A DNA stretch of 64,000 nt, taken from positions 4,030,001-4,094,000 of the forward strand of contig NZ_OU963893.1 in the NCBI RefSeq assembly GCF_918797525.1, in the 5' to 3' direction. This document shows, one piece after another, positions 1 to 9,560 of this stretch (position 1 is the first letter of the stretch; the number at the start of each line of letters is the position of its first letter). Both the position numbers and the translations under genes were made by a program. The DNA is from an unidentified bacterial endosymbiont (GTDB lineage: Bacteria > Pseudomonadota > Gammaproteobacteria > Enterobacterales > Enterobacteriaceae). The notes beneath the pieces are model-generated. The model saw only the letters and a program-made list of their open reading frames with translations, ran no database searches and was not told the DNA's origin.

Positions 1-1
1 C

Positions 2-1282
2 GGCCTGTTTCTGGGAAGCGCGTCCGTTATCCAGTCAGCCGGGCCAGGCATTATTTTGGGTTACGCGATTGCAGGCTTTATTGCCTTTTTGATCATGCGT
101 CAGTTAGGTGAAATGGTGGTTGAAGAGCCTGTTGCAGGCTCATTTAGCCATTTTGCCTATAAATACTGGGGCAGCTTTGCCGGCTTTGCATCTGGCTGGA
201 ACTATTGGGTACTTTACGTTCTGGTTGCCATGGCCGAGCTTACCGCCGTTGGGAAGTACATTCAGTTCTGGGATCCGGAAATCCCAACCTGGGTCTCCGC
301 TGCCGTGTTCTTTGTCCTGATTAACGCCATCAACCTGACCAACGTAAAGGTGTTCGGCGAAATGGAGTTCTGGTTCGCGATTGTTAAAGTGGTCGCCGTT
401 GTGGCGATGATCATCTTTGGCGGCTGGCTGCTGTTTAGCGGCAACGGTGGCCCGCAGGCGACCGTTCGCAACCTCTGGGAACAGGGGGGATTCTTGCCAC
501 ACGGCATGACCGGGCTGGTGATGATGATGGCAATCATTATGTTCTCCTTCGGCGGTCTGGAGCTGGTAGGGATCACCGCAGCCGAAGCGGATAACCCGGA
601 GCAAAGTATCCCAAAAGCCACTAACCAGGTTATCTACCGTATCCTGATTTTCTACGTGGGCTCGCTGGCCGTTCTGCTCTCATTGCTGCCGTGGACGCGC
701 GTGACCGCTGACACCAGCCCGTTTGTGCTGATCTTCCACGAGCTGGGCGATACCTTCGTGGCCAACGCGCTGAACATCGTGGTCCTGACCGCGGCACTGT
801 CGGTTTACAATAGTTGCGTCTACTGCAACAGCCGGATGCTGTTTGGCCTGGCTCAGCAGGGTAACGCGCCAAAAGCGCTGCTTAATGTCGATAAACGTGG
901 CGTACCGGTAAATTCTATTTTCGTCTCTGCCGTCGTAACGGCGCTCTGCGTACTGATTAACTACCTGGCCCCGGAGTCCGCTTTCGGTCTGCTGATGGCG
1001 CTGGTGGTGTCTGCTCTGGTCATCAATTGGGCAATGATCAGCCTGGCGCACATGAAGTTTCGTCGCGCCAAGCAGCAGCAAGGTGTGACCACTCGCTTCC
1101 CTGCTCTGCTCTATCCGCTGGGTAACTGGATCTGCCTGCTGTTCATGGCCGCTGTGCTGGTAATTATGCTGATTACCCCCGGCATGGCGATTTCTGTGTA
1201 CCTGATCCCGGTCTGGATTGCGATCCTCGGCGTGGGTTATATGGTTAAGCAGAAAAATGCCAAAAGAGTGAAAGCGCACTAA
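2..1282 (+). CDS. aroP: Aromatic amino acid permease AroP (5' end outside window)
   Basis: Inner-membrane proton symporter of the APC/AAT family that imports phenylalanine, tyrosine and tryptophan. The reading frame is open from base 2, so the gene begins before the window; 426 codons are visible and about 30 N-terminal residues are missing compared with the 457-residue E. coli protein. The visible part is a chain of hydrophobic segments and tracks E. coli AroP almost residue for residue, including the stretch GLELVGITAAEADNPEQSIP and the C-terminal KAH. It runs toward ampE, as in E. coli, but here two extra genes sit between them. A strong hairpin follows the stop. Identification is firm; the missing start cannot be assessed. 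Confidence 0.96.
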   Translation, partial: GLFLGSASVIQSAGPGIILGYAIAGFIAFLIMRQLGEMVVEEPVAGSFSHFAYKYWGSFAGFASGWNYWVLYVLVAMAELTAVGKYIQFWDPEIPTWVSAAVFFVLINAINLTNVKVFGEMEFWFAIVKVVAVVAMIIFGGWLLFSGNGGPQATVRNLWEQGGFLPHGMTGLVMMMAIIMFSFGGLELVGITAAEADNPEQSIPKATNQVIYRILIFYVGSLAVLLSLLPWTRVTADTSPFVLIFHELGDTFVANALNIVVLTAALSVYNSCVYCNSRMLFGLAQQGNAPKALLNVDKRGVPVNSIFVSAVVTALCVLINYLAPESAFGLLMALVVSALVINWAMISLAHMKFRRAKQQQGVTTRFPALLYPLGNWICLLFMAAVLVIMLITPGMAISVYLIPVWIAILGVGYMVKQKNAKRVKAH

Positions 1283-1289
1283 CTCTTCT

Positions 1290-1319
1290 ACTCTGTACCC
1301 GTTTTCACGGGTACAGAGT
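1290..1319 (+). terminator. Hairpin after aroP
   Basis: A 12-bp perfect inverted repeat (ACTCTGTACCCG and its complement) with a 6-base loop starts 7 bases after the aroP stop. The following bases are only moderately T-rich (GTTGTTACCTT), so termination strength is uncertain. It separates aroP from the downstream sugar-islet promoter. Confidence 0.7.
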
Positions 1320-1321
1320 GT

Positions 1322-1414
1322 TGTTACCTTCCTCACAAATTCTCTTCTACAGCAATTTTATCCATATCACTGACCTTATACTGCAACGCATAAATTGATA
1401 AGCCAGAGAATAAT
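1322..1414 (+). promoter_or_regulatory. araBAD-like control region: CRP site, AraC I1-like half-site, -10
   Basis: Bases 1322-1337 read TGTTA-N6-TCACA, a good CRP site. Bases 1350-1366 read CAGCAATTTTATCCATA, which matches the araI1 half-site of the araBAD promoter in this same window (54105-54121) at 16 of 17 positions. The CRP-to-I1 gap is 12 bases here and 13 at araBAD. A -10-like AATAAT lies at 1409-1414, at the same distance from I1 as the araBAD -10. The bases at the I2 position (1371-1387) match I2 poorly. Inferred role: arabinose- and cAMP-dependent activation of the following two genes by AraC. Confidence 0.68.
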
Positions 1415-1445
1415 TCTCTCCATACCGTAACCCGGAGAGCAGTCA

Positions 1446-2855
1446 ATGGATAACAACAAACTTTCAGTAAAAGAAAAGATCGGCTATGGGATGGGCGACG
1501 CGGGATGTAACATCATCTTCGGCGCTATCATGCTGTTTGTTAACTATTTTTATACGGATATTTTTGGTCTCGCACCGGCGCTGGTTGGCGTATTGCTGCT
1601 GTCAGTCCGGGTGATTGACGCCGTAACGGACCCGATCATGGGCGCTATCGCGGACCGTACCCGCAGTAAATATGGCCGTTTTCGTCCATGGCTGCTGTGG
1701 ATCGCCTTCCCTTATGCCCTGTTCAGCATCCTGATGTTCACCACCCCGGACTGGAGCTATAACAGCAAAGTTATCTATGCCTTCGTCACCTACTTCCTGC
1801 TCTCTTTGACCTATACCGCGATCAACATTCCTTACTGCTCGCTGGGAGGCGTGATCACCAACGACCCTAAAGAGCGCGTCGCCTGTCAGTCGTATCGCTT
1901 TGTGATGGTCGGTATCGCCACGCTGCTGCTGTCTCTGACGCTGCTGCCGATGGCCGACTGGTTCGGAGGAGACAACAAGGCCAAAGGCTACCAGATGGCG
2001 ATGACCGTCCTGGCGCTGATTGGTACCTGTATGTTCCTGTTTAGTTTCTCAACCGTACGCGAGCGCGTGCGTCCGGCGGTACAGACTAATGATGAGCTGA
2101 AAAACGACCTCAAAGACGTGTGGAAAAACGACCAATGGGTACGCATTCTGCTCCTGACGCTGTGTAACGTCTGTCCGGGGTTTATTCGCATGGCCGCCAC
2201 CATGTATTACGTCACCTGGGTGATGGGCCAGACCACCCACTTCGCCACCCTGTTTATTAGCCTTGGCGTGGTCGGCATGATGTTCGGCAGTATGCTGGCG
2301 AAAGTGTTAACCGACCGCTGGTGTAAGCTGAAAGTGTTTTTCTGGACCAACATCGCGCTGGCGATTTTCTCCTGCGCGTTTTACTTCTTCGACCCAAAAG
2401 CCACCATCACCATTATGGTGCTCTATTTCCTGCTGAACATCCTGCACCAAATCCCGTCCCCCCTGCACTGGTCGCTGATGGCCGACGTGGATGACTACGG
2501 CGAGTGGAAAACCGGTAAGCGCATCACCGGAATCAGCTTTTCCGGCAACATCTTCTTCCTCAAACTGGGGCTGGCGATTGCCGGTGCGATGGTCGGTTTC
2601 CTGCTCTCCTGGTATGGTTACGATGCGGGAGCCAAAGCGCAAAGCGCGGATGCGATTAACGGGATTGTGCTGCTCTTCACCGTTATCCCGGGCGTGGGTT
2701 ACCTGATTACGGCGGGCGTCGTGCGTCTGCTGAAGGTAGACCGTGAAACCATGAAACAGATCCAGTCCGATCTCGACAAGCGCCGCAACAACTACCGCGA
2801 GCTGAATGACTATACCCTAAATAATTCGAGTTGCAGGAAGGCGGCAAAGGAGTGA
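1446..2855 (+). CDS. GPH-family sugar:cation symporter (XynT/YagG-like), C-terminus rewritten by ERIC
   Basis: Twelve-helix inner-membrane symporter of the glycoside-pentoside-hexuronide (MelB) family. The N-terminal half carries the family signature: GYGMGDAGCN at residues 13-22, D58 and D62 in DAVTDP (the cation-site aspartates of MelB), and the loop motif ADRTRSKYGRFRPW at 69-82. It resembles the xylo-oligosaccharide transporters YagG/XynT, but the partner gene is an arabinofuranosidase, so arabino-oligosaccharides are the more likely cargo. The start has a GGAGAG ribosome binding site 6 bases upstream. The last 14 codons and the stop lie inside an ERIC element; removing the element would extend the original frame to YQELKAAETT and a stop at 2966-2968. 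The altered tail is cytoplasmic and probably tolerated. Confidence 0.88.
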   Translation: MDNNKLSVKEKIGYGMGDAGCNIIFGAIMLFVNYFYTDIFGLAPALVGVLLLSVRVIDAVTDPIMGAIADRTRSKYGRFRPWLLWIAFPYALFSILMFTTPDWSYNSKVIYAFVTYFLLSLTYTAINIPYCSLGGVITNDPKERVACQSYRFVMVGIATLLLSLTLLPMADWFGGDNKAKGYQMAMTVLALIGTCMFLFSFSTVRERVRPAVQTNDELKNDLKDVWKNDQWVRILLLTLCNVCPGFIRMAATMYYVTWVMGQTTHFATLFISLGVVGMMFGSMLAKVLTDRWCKLKVFFWTNIALAIFSCAFYFFDPKATITIMVLYFLLNILHQIPSPLHWSLMADVDDYGEWKTGKRITGISFSGNIFFLKLGLAIAGAMVGFLLSWYGYDAGAKAQSADAINGIVLLFTVIPGVGYLITAGVVRLLKVDRETMKQIQSDLDKRRNNYRELNDYTLNNSSCRKAAKE

Positions 2856-2937
2856 ATCCCCGGGAGCGTACATAGGTACGTGACTGGGATGAACGCGTGC
2901 AGCCAACGCACATGCAACTTGAAGTATGACGGGTATA
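2811..2937. repeat. ERIC element (127 bp)
   Basis: Enterobacterial repetitive intergenic consensus, recognised by its core GTGAATCCCC...GGAGC.TACAT...GTACGTGACTGGG, the binding region of the standard ERIC primers, and by the ends TATACCC and GGGTATA. The length is exactly the canonical 127 bp. It is flanked by TA dinucleotides, as expected for insertion at TA. It covers the end of the symporter gene and most of the gap before the GH43 gene, so the operon mRNA carries a long imperfect hairpin there. Confidence 0.93.
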
Positions 2938-2978
2938 TCAGGAACTTAAAGCCGCTGAGACTACATAAGGAACGCCGA

Positions 2979-3929
2979 ATGCAAACCTGGCCAAACCCGT
3001 TTATTGAACAACGTGCCGACCCCTACATTTTGCACCACGAGGAGCAATACTATTTTATTGCCTCCGTACCGCAGTACGACAGGCTGGCGATACGTCGCGC
3101 GGCTACGCTGGAAGGTCTGCGCAACGCCGACGAGGTGGTGGTCTGGCATAAACCTGACACCGGCCCGATGAGCCAGCTAATCTGGGCACCGGAGCTGCAT
3201 AACATCGACGGCAGGTGGTACATCTATTTTGCCGCAACGCATACTCAGGCGCTCGACGACCTGGGGATGTTCCAGCACCGTATGTTCGCCCTGGAATGTA
3301 ACGATCACGATCCGCTCAGCGGAAAGTGGGTAGAAAAAGGGCAAATTAAAACGCCGTTTGACACGTTTGCGCTGGACGCCACAACCTTTGTCCATCAGGG
3401 CAAACGCTGGTATCTATGGGCGCAAAAAGCCCCGGATATTTACGGCAACTCCAATCTCTATTTATGTGAAATGGAGAACCCGTGGACGCTCAAAGGCGCG
3501 CCGGTCATGCTCAGTAAACCGGAATATGATTGGGAGTGCCGCGGATTTTGGGTCAACGAAGGACCCGCCGTGCTATTCCATAAGGACAAACTGTTTATCA
3601 GTTACTCTGCCAGTGCGACCGACGAAAACTACTGCATGGGGTTATTGTGGATCGACAGGAGCGCCGATCCGCTTAATCCGGCAAACTGGCATAAAGCGCC
3701 GCAACCGGTGTTTGTCACGAGTGACGAAAACCGCCAGTACGGGCCGGGTCACAACAGCTTTACGCAAACGCCGGATGGCGACGATGTGCTGGTGTATCAT
3801 GCGAGAAATTACACTGAAATCGAGGGCGACCCGCTCTACGACCCGAATCGACATACCCGCCTGAAACGTGTTCGCTGGGACGAAAACGGGATGCCTGATT
3901 TCGGCATCCCGCCTGCGGATACGCGTTAA
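2979..3929 (+). CDS. GH43 family alpha-L-arabinofuranosidase / exo-arabinanase
   Basis: Cytoplasmic glycoside hydrolase of family 43 (five-bladed beta-propeller), 316 residues with no signal peptide. The catalytic set is visible: base D14 in RADPYI, pKa modulator D133 in FALDATTF and general acid E194 in VNEGPAV, plus the substrate-binding WAPEL at 69-73. The N-terminal pattern QRADPYI..YYF.ASVPQYD resembles the subfamily containing Streptomyces exo-1,5-alpha-L-arabinofuranosidase, so removal of arabinose from short arabinan chains is likely; beta-xylosidase activity cannot be excluded. I chose the ATG at 2979 because AAGGA lies 7 bases upstream and homology begins there; the frame stays open further up only because it runs through the ERIC. 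Together with the upstream symporter it forms an import-and-cleave pair. Confidence 0.85.
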   Translation: MQTWPNPFIEQRADPYILHHEEQYYFIASVPQYDRLAIRRAATLEGLRNADEVVVWHKPDTGPMSQLIWAPELHNIDGRWYIYFAATHTQALDDLGMFQHRMFALECNDHDPLSGKWVEKGQIKTPFDTFALDATTFVHQGKRWYLWAQKAPDIYGNSNLYLCEMENPWTLKGAPVMLSKPEYDWECRGFWVNEGPAVLFHKDKLFISYSASATDENYCMGLLWIDRSADPLNPANWHKAPQPVFVTSDENRQYGPGHNSFTQTPDGDDVLVYHARNYTEIEGDPLYDPNRHTRLKRVRWDENGMPDFGIPPADTR

Positions 3930-3947
3930 CCGGTACGGCGCGCGGGT

Positions 3948-4798
3948 TTACACCAGCGTGCCGTAAATGGTCAGCAGCGCCACAATCACCACTATCACAA
4001 AAGACGTTTTCTTCGCCATAGAGACCGCGGCTTTTGGCGTTTCAATCTTGTCGGTATGCGGCTCACGCGAGAGAGAGAACTGCGCCAGGCGGGTTAATAC
4101 CTGGTATTGCGAGGTATGACGATCGCCCAAAGACGCGAACCACGCCGGCAGGGCTTTTTCGCCGTGACCGATTAACGCATATACCACTCCCGCCAGACGT
4201 ACCGGGAGCCAGTCCAGCACGTGCAAAATAGCATCGATACCGGCCAGCAGGCGTTCATGCGGTGTCAGATACCGGGCAAGCCAGCTCTGCCAGGCACGAA
4301 AGAAGGCATATCCCATCAGCAGAACCGGTCCCCACGGCCCCCCCACCACTAACCAGAATAACGGCGCAAGATAGTAGCGAAAGTTAATCCACAGCAGCGC
4401 GTTTTGCAGCTCGCGTAAAAACTCGCGCTCATTGCAATCCGGCGGCACGCCATGAATGAGGGTAAGCTCGCTTGCCATCGCACCGCGCGCGTGGGTATCG
4501 TCACGGGAGGCTGCTTTCAGATAGGCATGGTAGTGCATACGTGCCTTACCCGCGCCAATACACAGCACCCCGAGCATGATCCACGCCACCAGCAACAGAA
4601 CATTGAAAAAGAGGCCGTGAAGCGCGCGCAATAGCAGAAAGGTAACGAGCATGACACCTGCGGTCATAATCAGCGTCCGCAGCAGGGAAAAATGTTTAAT
4701 CCGGCGAAAAAGCACCTCGATCCGATGATCCAGGTGCCAGTGCTCGCCAACTTTAAACAGGCGTTCAGCAATTAATACCAGTAGCATGGTAAACAACG

Positions 4799-4802
<4 letters not shown>
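3948..4802 (-). CDS. ampE: Regulatory inner-membrane protein AmpE
   Basis: Integral inner-membrane protein of 284 residues, the same length as E. coli AmpE, encoded in the ampDE operon. It has an N-terminal hydrophobic segment, helices around residues 38-85 and 150-175, and a C-terminal anchor. The polar middle part carries the AmpE/CobD-like pattern GELTLIHG-type (here [10 protein letters not shown]). Its biochemical role remains poorly defined; it has been described as a sensor-like partner of AmpD in beta-lactamase control and resembles CobD-family proteins. The start ATG overlaps the ampD stop by 4 bases, so translation is coupled. It converges with the GH43 gene, 18 bases away. Confidence 0.95.
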
Positions 4803-6343
<1,541 letters not shown>

Positions 6344-6349
6344 TCTTCG

Positions 6350-6375
6350 CTTCCCTCTCCAGCCGGAGAGGGAAG
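6350..6375 (+). terminator. Hairpin between nadC and ppdD
   Basis: An 11-bp perfect stem (CTTCCCTCTCC / GGAGAGGGAAG) with loop AGCC begins 6 bases after the nadC stop. There is no clear U tract, so it may terminate weakly or protect the nadC mRNA 3' end. The rest of the gap up to ppdD (6376-6517) shows no gene. Confidence 0.6.
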
Positions 6376-6517
6376 ATTCGACGCGGCTCGCATTCCCGTT
6401 ATCCTGCGCTGCAACCTCGTATTAATTTTCTGAAAGCCCCTTCCCGTTCCCTTTTTTACCCCTCGATTCCGCGCCTTCACACTGGCAAAGTCGCGCCATC
6501 TAACCCGAGGAGCAGCC

Positions 6518-6952
6518 ATGAAAAGACAACAAGGATTCACACTCATTGAGCTGATGGTGGTGATTGGCATTATTGCCATTCTGAGCGCCATCGGCGTGCC
6601 CGCATATCAAAACTACCTGCGGAAAGCGGCGTTGACCGACATGCTGCAAACCTTTGTTCCTTACCGTACGGCCATTGAGCTTTGCGCCCTCGATCACGGC
6701 GGCATTGATAGCTGTGACGCAGGCAGTCATGGTATTCCTTCTCCCACCACGACGCGTTATGTCTCAGGCATGAGCGTGACAAAAGGGATAGTGGTATTAA
6801 CAGGCCAGGAGAGCCTGAACGGGCTTGAGGTGGTTATGACACCGCTCTGGAATGATGGCGATGGCATGACGGGCTGGACGCGCGACTGCAACACCAGTAG
6901 CGATAGCGCACTTAAAGAAGCCTGCGAAGATGTCTTTCGCTTCGACAACTGA
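6518..6952 (+). CDS. ppdD: Type IV major prepilin PpdD
   Basis: Pilin subunit of 144 residues. The N-terminus MKRQQG-FTLIELMVVIGII is a classic type IV prepilin: a short basic leader, cleavage after G6 by a prepilin peptidase, F as first mature residue, glutamate at mature position 5, then a hydrophobic assembly helix. Paired cysteines in the globular head (ELCALDHGGIDSC and DCNTSS...EACEDVF) fit the disulfides of E. coli PpdD. It is first in the ppdD-hofB-hofC operon; the prepilin peptidase and the minor pilin genes are not in this window. GGAG precedes the ATG. Confidence 0.96.
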   Translation: MKRQQGFTLIELMVVIGIIAILSAIGVPAYQNYLRKAALTDMLQTFVPYRTAIELCALDHGGIDSCDAGSHGIPSPTTTRYVSGMSVTKGIVVLTGQESLNGLEVVMTPLWNDGDGMTGWTRDCNTSSDSALKEACEDVFRFDN

Positions 6953-6964
6953 CGGGAGCGGCTC

Positions 6965-8347
6965 ATGAACTCAGAACAACTTGTCGCCCTGTGCCAGCGC
7001 CATCAGGCCCTGCTACTGAGCAGTGATACCGAGAAAGTTAGCATTGCGGTGGTGGGAACTCCCGCTAATGAACTGATGGAAGCCCTGCGCTTCGCGACCC
7101 AAAAACGCATTGATATTGAGTGCTGGAGCGCTGAGCGTATGGAAAAAAACAGGCAGATGAACAGCCCGTCACAGCTACCGAACGTAACGACACCGCACTC
7201 GGCGGTGGATATCCTCAACCACACGCTGCAACAGGCGATAAACCAGCGCGCATCCGATATCCATATCGAACCGATGGAGCACACGTGTCAGTTGCGCTTA
7301 CGCATTGACGGGATGCTTTATCCGCAGCCTCCCCTTTCAACAGAGCTGGCGACGATGCTATGCGCACGCTTAAAAGTGCTGGGTAATCTGGATATCGCCG
7401 AGCGTCGCTTACCCCAGGATGGTCAGTTCACGGTTGAACTGGCAAACGAGGCGGTCTCTTTTCGTATCGCCACGCTTCCCTGCAGCGGGGGCGAGAAAAT
7501 TGTGCTGCGCCTGCTGCACCAGGTGCAACAGGCGCTGGATCCGGGAGCGCTGGGTATGGCTCCTCAGCAACTGACCGCCTTTAACGAGGTACTCCATCGG
7601 CCGCAAGGATTGATTCTGGTTACCGGTCCTACCGGAAGCGGTAAAACGGTCACGCTCTACAGCGCACTCCAGGCGCGTAACCGCCCAGACGTCAACATCT
7701 GCAGCGTAGAAGATCCCATAGAGATCCCCCTAAGCGGGTTAAATCAGACACAAATCAATCCGCGGGCAGGCTTAACGTTTCAAACCGTTCTACGAGCACT
7801 GCTGCGCCAGGATCCGGACATCATTATGGTGGGGGAAATACGCGATGGCGAAACGGCAGAAATTGCCATCAACGCCGCCCAGACCGGGCACCTGGTATTA
7901 TCCACACTGCACACTAACTCGACGACAGAAACGCTGGTTCGTCTGCAGCAAATGGGGGTCGCGCGCTGGATGCTATCCTCTGCGCTCTCGCTGGTGATTG
8001 CCCAGCGGCTGGTGCGCCGTCTGTGTCCTCATTGTCGACAGGAAGCCGGGCCCCGCGCGGAATTACCCCGTTCCGTGTGGTCTCGCTCGCTTCCCCGCTG
8101 GCAAGCAGCAGGTTGCGATCGCTGTTATCGCGGTTTTTATGGCCGCGTTGCCATTTTTGAAGTGCTGACTATCGACAACACGCTTCAACAGGCGATTGCC
8201 AGCGGAGCGGGTATCGAGGCGATCGAATCGGGTGCCCGCCAGGCAGGAATGACATCGCTATTCGAGCATGGCTGTATGGCCGTTGAACGTGGGTTAACCA
8301 CGCTTGAAGAGTTGCTGCGCGTACTGGGAATGCCCGATGGCTGCTGA
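6965..8347 (+). CDS. hofB: Type IV pilus assembly ATPase HofB (GspE/PilB family)
   Basis: Cytoplasmic secretion ATPase expected to power extension of the PpdD pilus. It has 460 residues, like E. coli HofB. The N-terminal part (about 1-80) is divergent; then ASDIHIEP (Asp box region) and the ATPase core follow. Walker A GPTGSGKT is at residues 221-228, then VEDPIE, the Walker B region IIMVGEIRDGETA, and the His box TGHLVLSTLHTNS. A zinc-binding CPHC...CDRC pair near residues 357-385 is typical of PilB/GspE proteins. It starts 12 bases after ppdD and overlaps hofC by 11 bases, which indicates co-translation. Confidence 0.96.
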   Translation: MNSEQLVALCQRHQALLLSSDTEKVSIAVVGTPANELMEALRFATQKRIDIECWSAERMEKNRQMNSPSQLPNVTTPHSAVDILNHTLQQAINQRASDIHIEPMEHTCQLRLRIDGMLYPQPPLSTELATMLCARLKVLGNLDIAERRLPQDGQFTVELANEAVSFRIATLPCSGGEKIVLRLLHQVQQALDPGALGMAPQQLTAFNEVLHRPQGLILVTGPTGSGKTVTLYSALQARNRPDVNICSVEDPIEIPLSGLNQTQINPRAGLTFQTVLRALLRQDPDIIMVGEIRDGETAEIAINAAQTGHLVLSTLHTNSTTETLVRLQQMGVARWMLSSALSLVIAQRLVRRLCPHCRQEAGPRAELPRSVWSRSLPRWQAAGCDRCYRGFYGRVAIFEVLTIDNTLQQAIASGAGIEAIESGARQAGMTSLFEHGCMAVERGLTTLEELLRVLGMPDGC

Positions 8348-9521
8348 TCACCTTTGGCGCTGGCGGGCGCTTTCTCCTGAAGGAGAACCGCTGAGCGGAA
8401 CGCTTTTGGCAACGAACAGGGAGGCGGCCTTCGCCAGTTTACTGCGCAAAGAGCTGCATCCTTTGTCCCTCACCCGTTGCTCACGAAGTGCTCGCTGGCA
8501 TCCGCATCATTGCTATGACGTGTTTCGCCAGCTCGCGACGCTTTTACAGGCCGGGCTGACATTATCGCACAGCCTGCAAATGTTGGCACAACAACATCCT
8601 GCAAAACAGTGGCAGGCGTTGCTGCAAAACATCGCTGACGATCTTGCGGGAGGCTGCGCATTCTCAGAGGCGCTGAAGAAATGGCCCGCCGTATTTAGCC
8701 CCCTTTACGTTTCGATGGTGAAAACCGGCGAACTGACGGGCAAGCTGGAAACGTGCTGTCGTCAGCTCGCACAGCAACAAAAATCTCAGCAGCAGCTCAG
8801 TGCAAAAGTGAAAAAGGCGCTGCGCTACCCGACGATCATCCTTACGCTGGCGGTGCTTGTAGTGCTGGCAATGGTCACGCTGGTGCTACCGGAATTCGCT
8901 GCTATCTACAAAACGTTTAACACTCCACTTCCCTGGTTAACACGGCGAGTCATGGGGCTGGCGACATTTTTACAGTCAAACGCTCTCGCACTTTGTATTC
9001 CTCTTTTATTGGCTGCTATTACCGCCTACCGTTTGCGACAACACCCACGCTGGCAGCGCTTGATATTGCGTCTGCCCGTTATGGGGTCGCTGGCGCGAGG
9101 GCAAAAACTGGGGCGGATCTTCACCGTGCTGTCGCTCACGCAGCAGGCCGGTATCGCTTTTTTACAGGGGCTGGAAAGCGCCGAAGAGACCGTGGAGAGC
9201 CCCTACTGGCAGGGAATACTCCGCAATATCAAAGAGGATATTGAAAAAGGGTTACCCGTCTGGTCAACGTTTCAGAAAGCGGCAGTCTTTACCCCGCTGT
9301 GCATCCAGTTGGTCAGAACCGGGGAAATATCAGGGGCGCTCGACGTCATGCTAGAGAATCTTGCACGCCACCATACGGAGCAAACCTTTCAGCTGGCAGA
9401 CAGTCTGGCGGCGCTGCTGGAACCGTTACTTCTCATTGTGACGGGCGTCATTATCGGCACGCTGGTGGTGGCAATGTACCTGCCTATTTTCCATCTGGGT
9501 GATGCGATGAGCGCGGGATAA
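8337..9521 (+). CDS. hofC: Type IV pilus inner-membrane platform protein HofC (GspF/PilC family)
   Basis: Polytopic inner-membrane platform on which the pilin fibre is assembled; 394 residues. Two GspF domains are visible (about 55-180 and 260-385), each with the pattern FxxQLATLLQAGL or FTVLSLTQQAGI followed by a G-rich FSEAL- or WSTF-type segment. Three long hydrophobic helices are at about 163-187, 210-235 and 363-387. The start at MAADHLW inside the hofB 3' end was chosen by homology to E. coli HofC; a start 11 codons upstream is possible but less likely. Last gene of the pilus operon. Confidence 0.95.
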   Translation: MAADHLWRWRALSPEGEPLSGTLLATNREAAFASLLRKELHPLSLTRCSRSARWHPHHCYDVFRQLATLLQAGLTLSHSLQMLAQQHPAKQWQALLQNIADDLAGGCAFSEALKKWPAVFSPLYVSMVKTGELTGKLETCCRQLAQQQKSQQQLSAKVKKALRYPTIILTLAVLVVLAMVTLVLPEFAAIYKTFNTPLPWLTRRVMGLATFLQSNALALCIPLLLAAITAYRLRQHPRWQRLILRLPVMGSLARGQKLGRIFTVLSLTQQAGIAFLQGLESAEETVESPYWQGILRNIKEDIEKGLPVWSTFQKAAVFTPLCIQLVRTGEISGALDVMLENLARHHTEQTFQLADSLAALLEPLLLIVTGVIIGTLVVAMYLPIFHLGDAMSAG

Positions 9522-9523
9522 GG

Positions 9524-9545
9524 CTGGCGCAGGGATATGCGCCAG
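9524..9545. terminator. Convergent hairpin between hofC and guaC
   Basis: The 8-bp stem CTGGCGCA / TGCGCCAG with a 6-base loop lies in the 39-base gap between the convergent hofC and guaC genes. It could act on either transcript. No strong U run is seen on either side. Confidence 0.5.
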
Positions 9546-9560
9546 CGCCAGTGTAAGCCC

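Noticed and set aside
2880..2978. N-terminal extension of the GH43 protein
   Set aside because: The extra 33 codons are ERIC and flank sequence without a ribosome site; the catalytic domain begins directly after the ATG at 2979.
6350..6375. Reading the nadC-ppdD hairpin as a REP element
   Set aside because: The stem lacks the REP head sequence (GCC..TGGCG..) and its loop; it is better described as a plain terminator-like hairpin.
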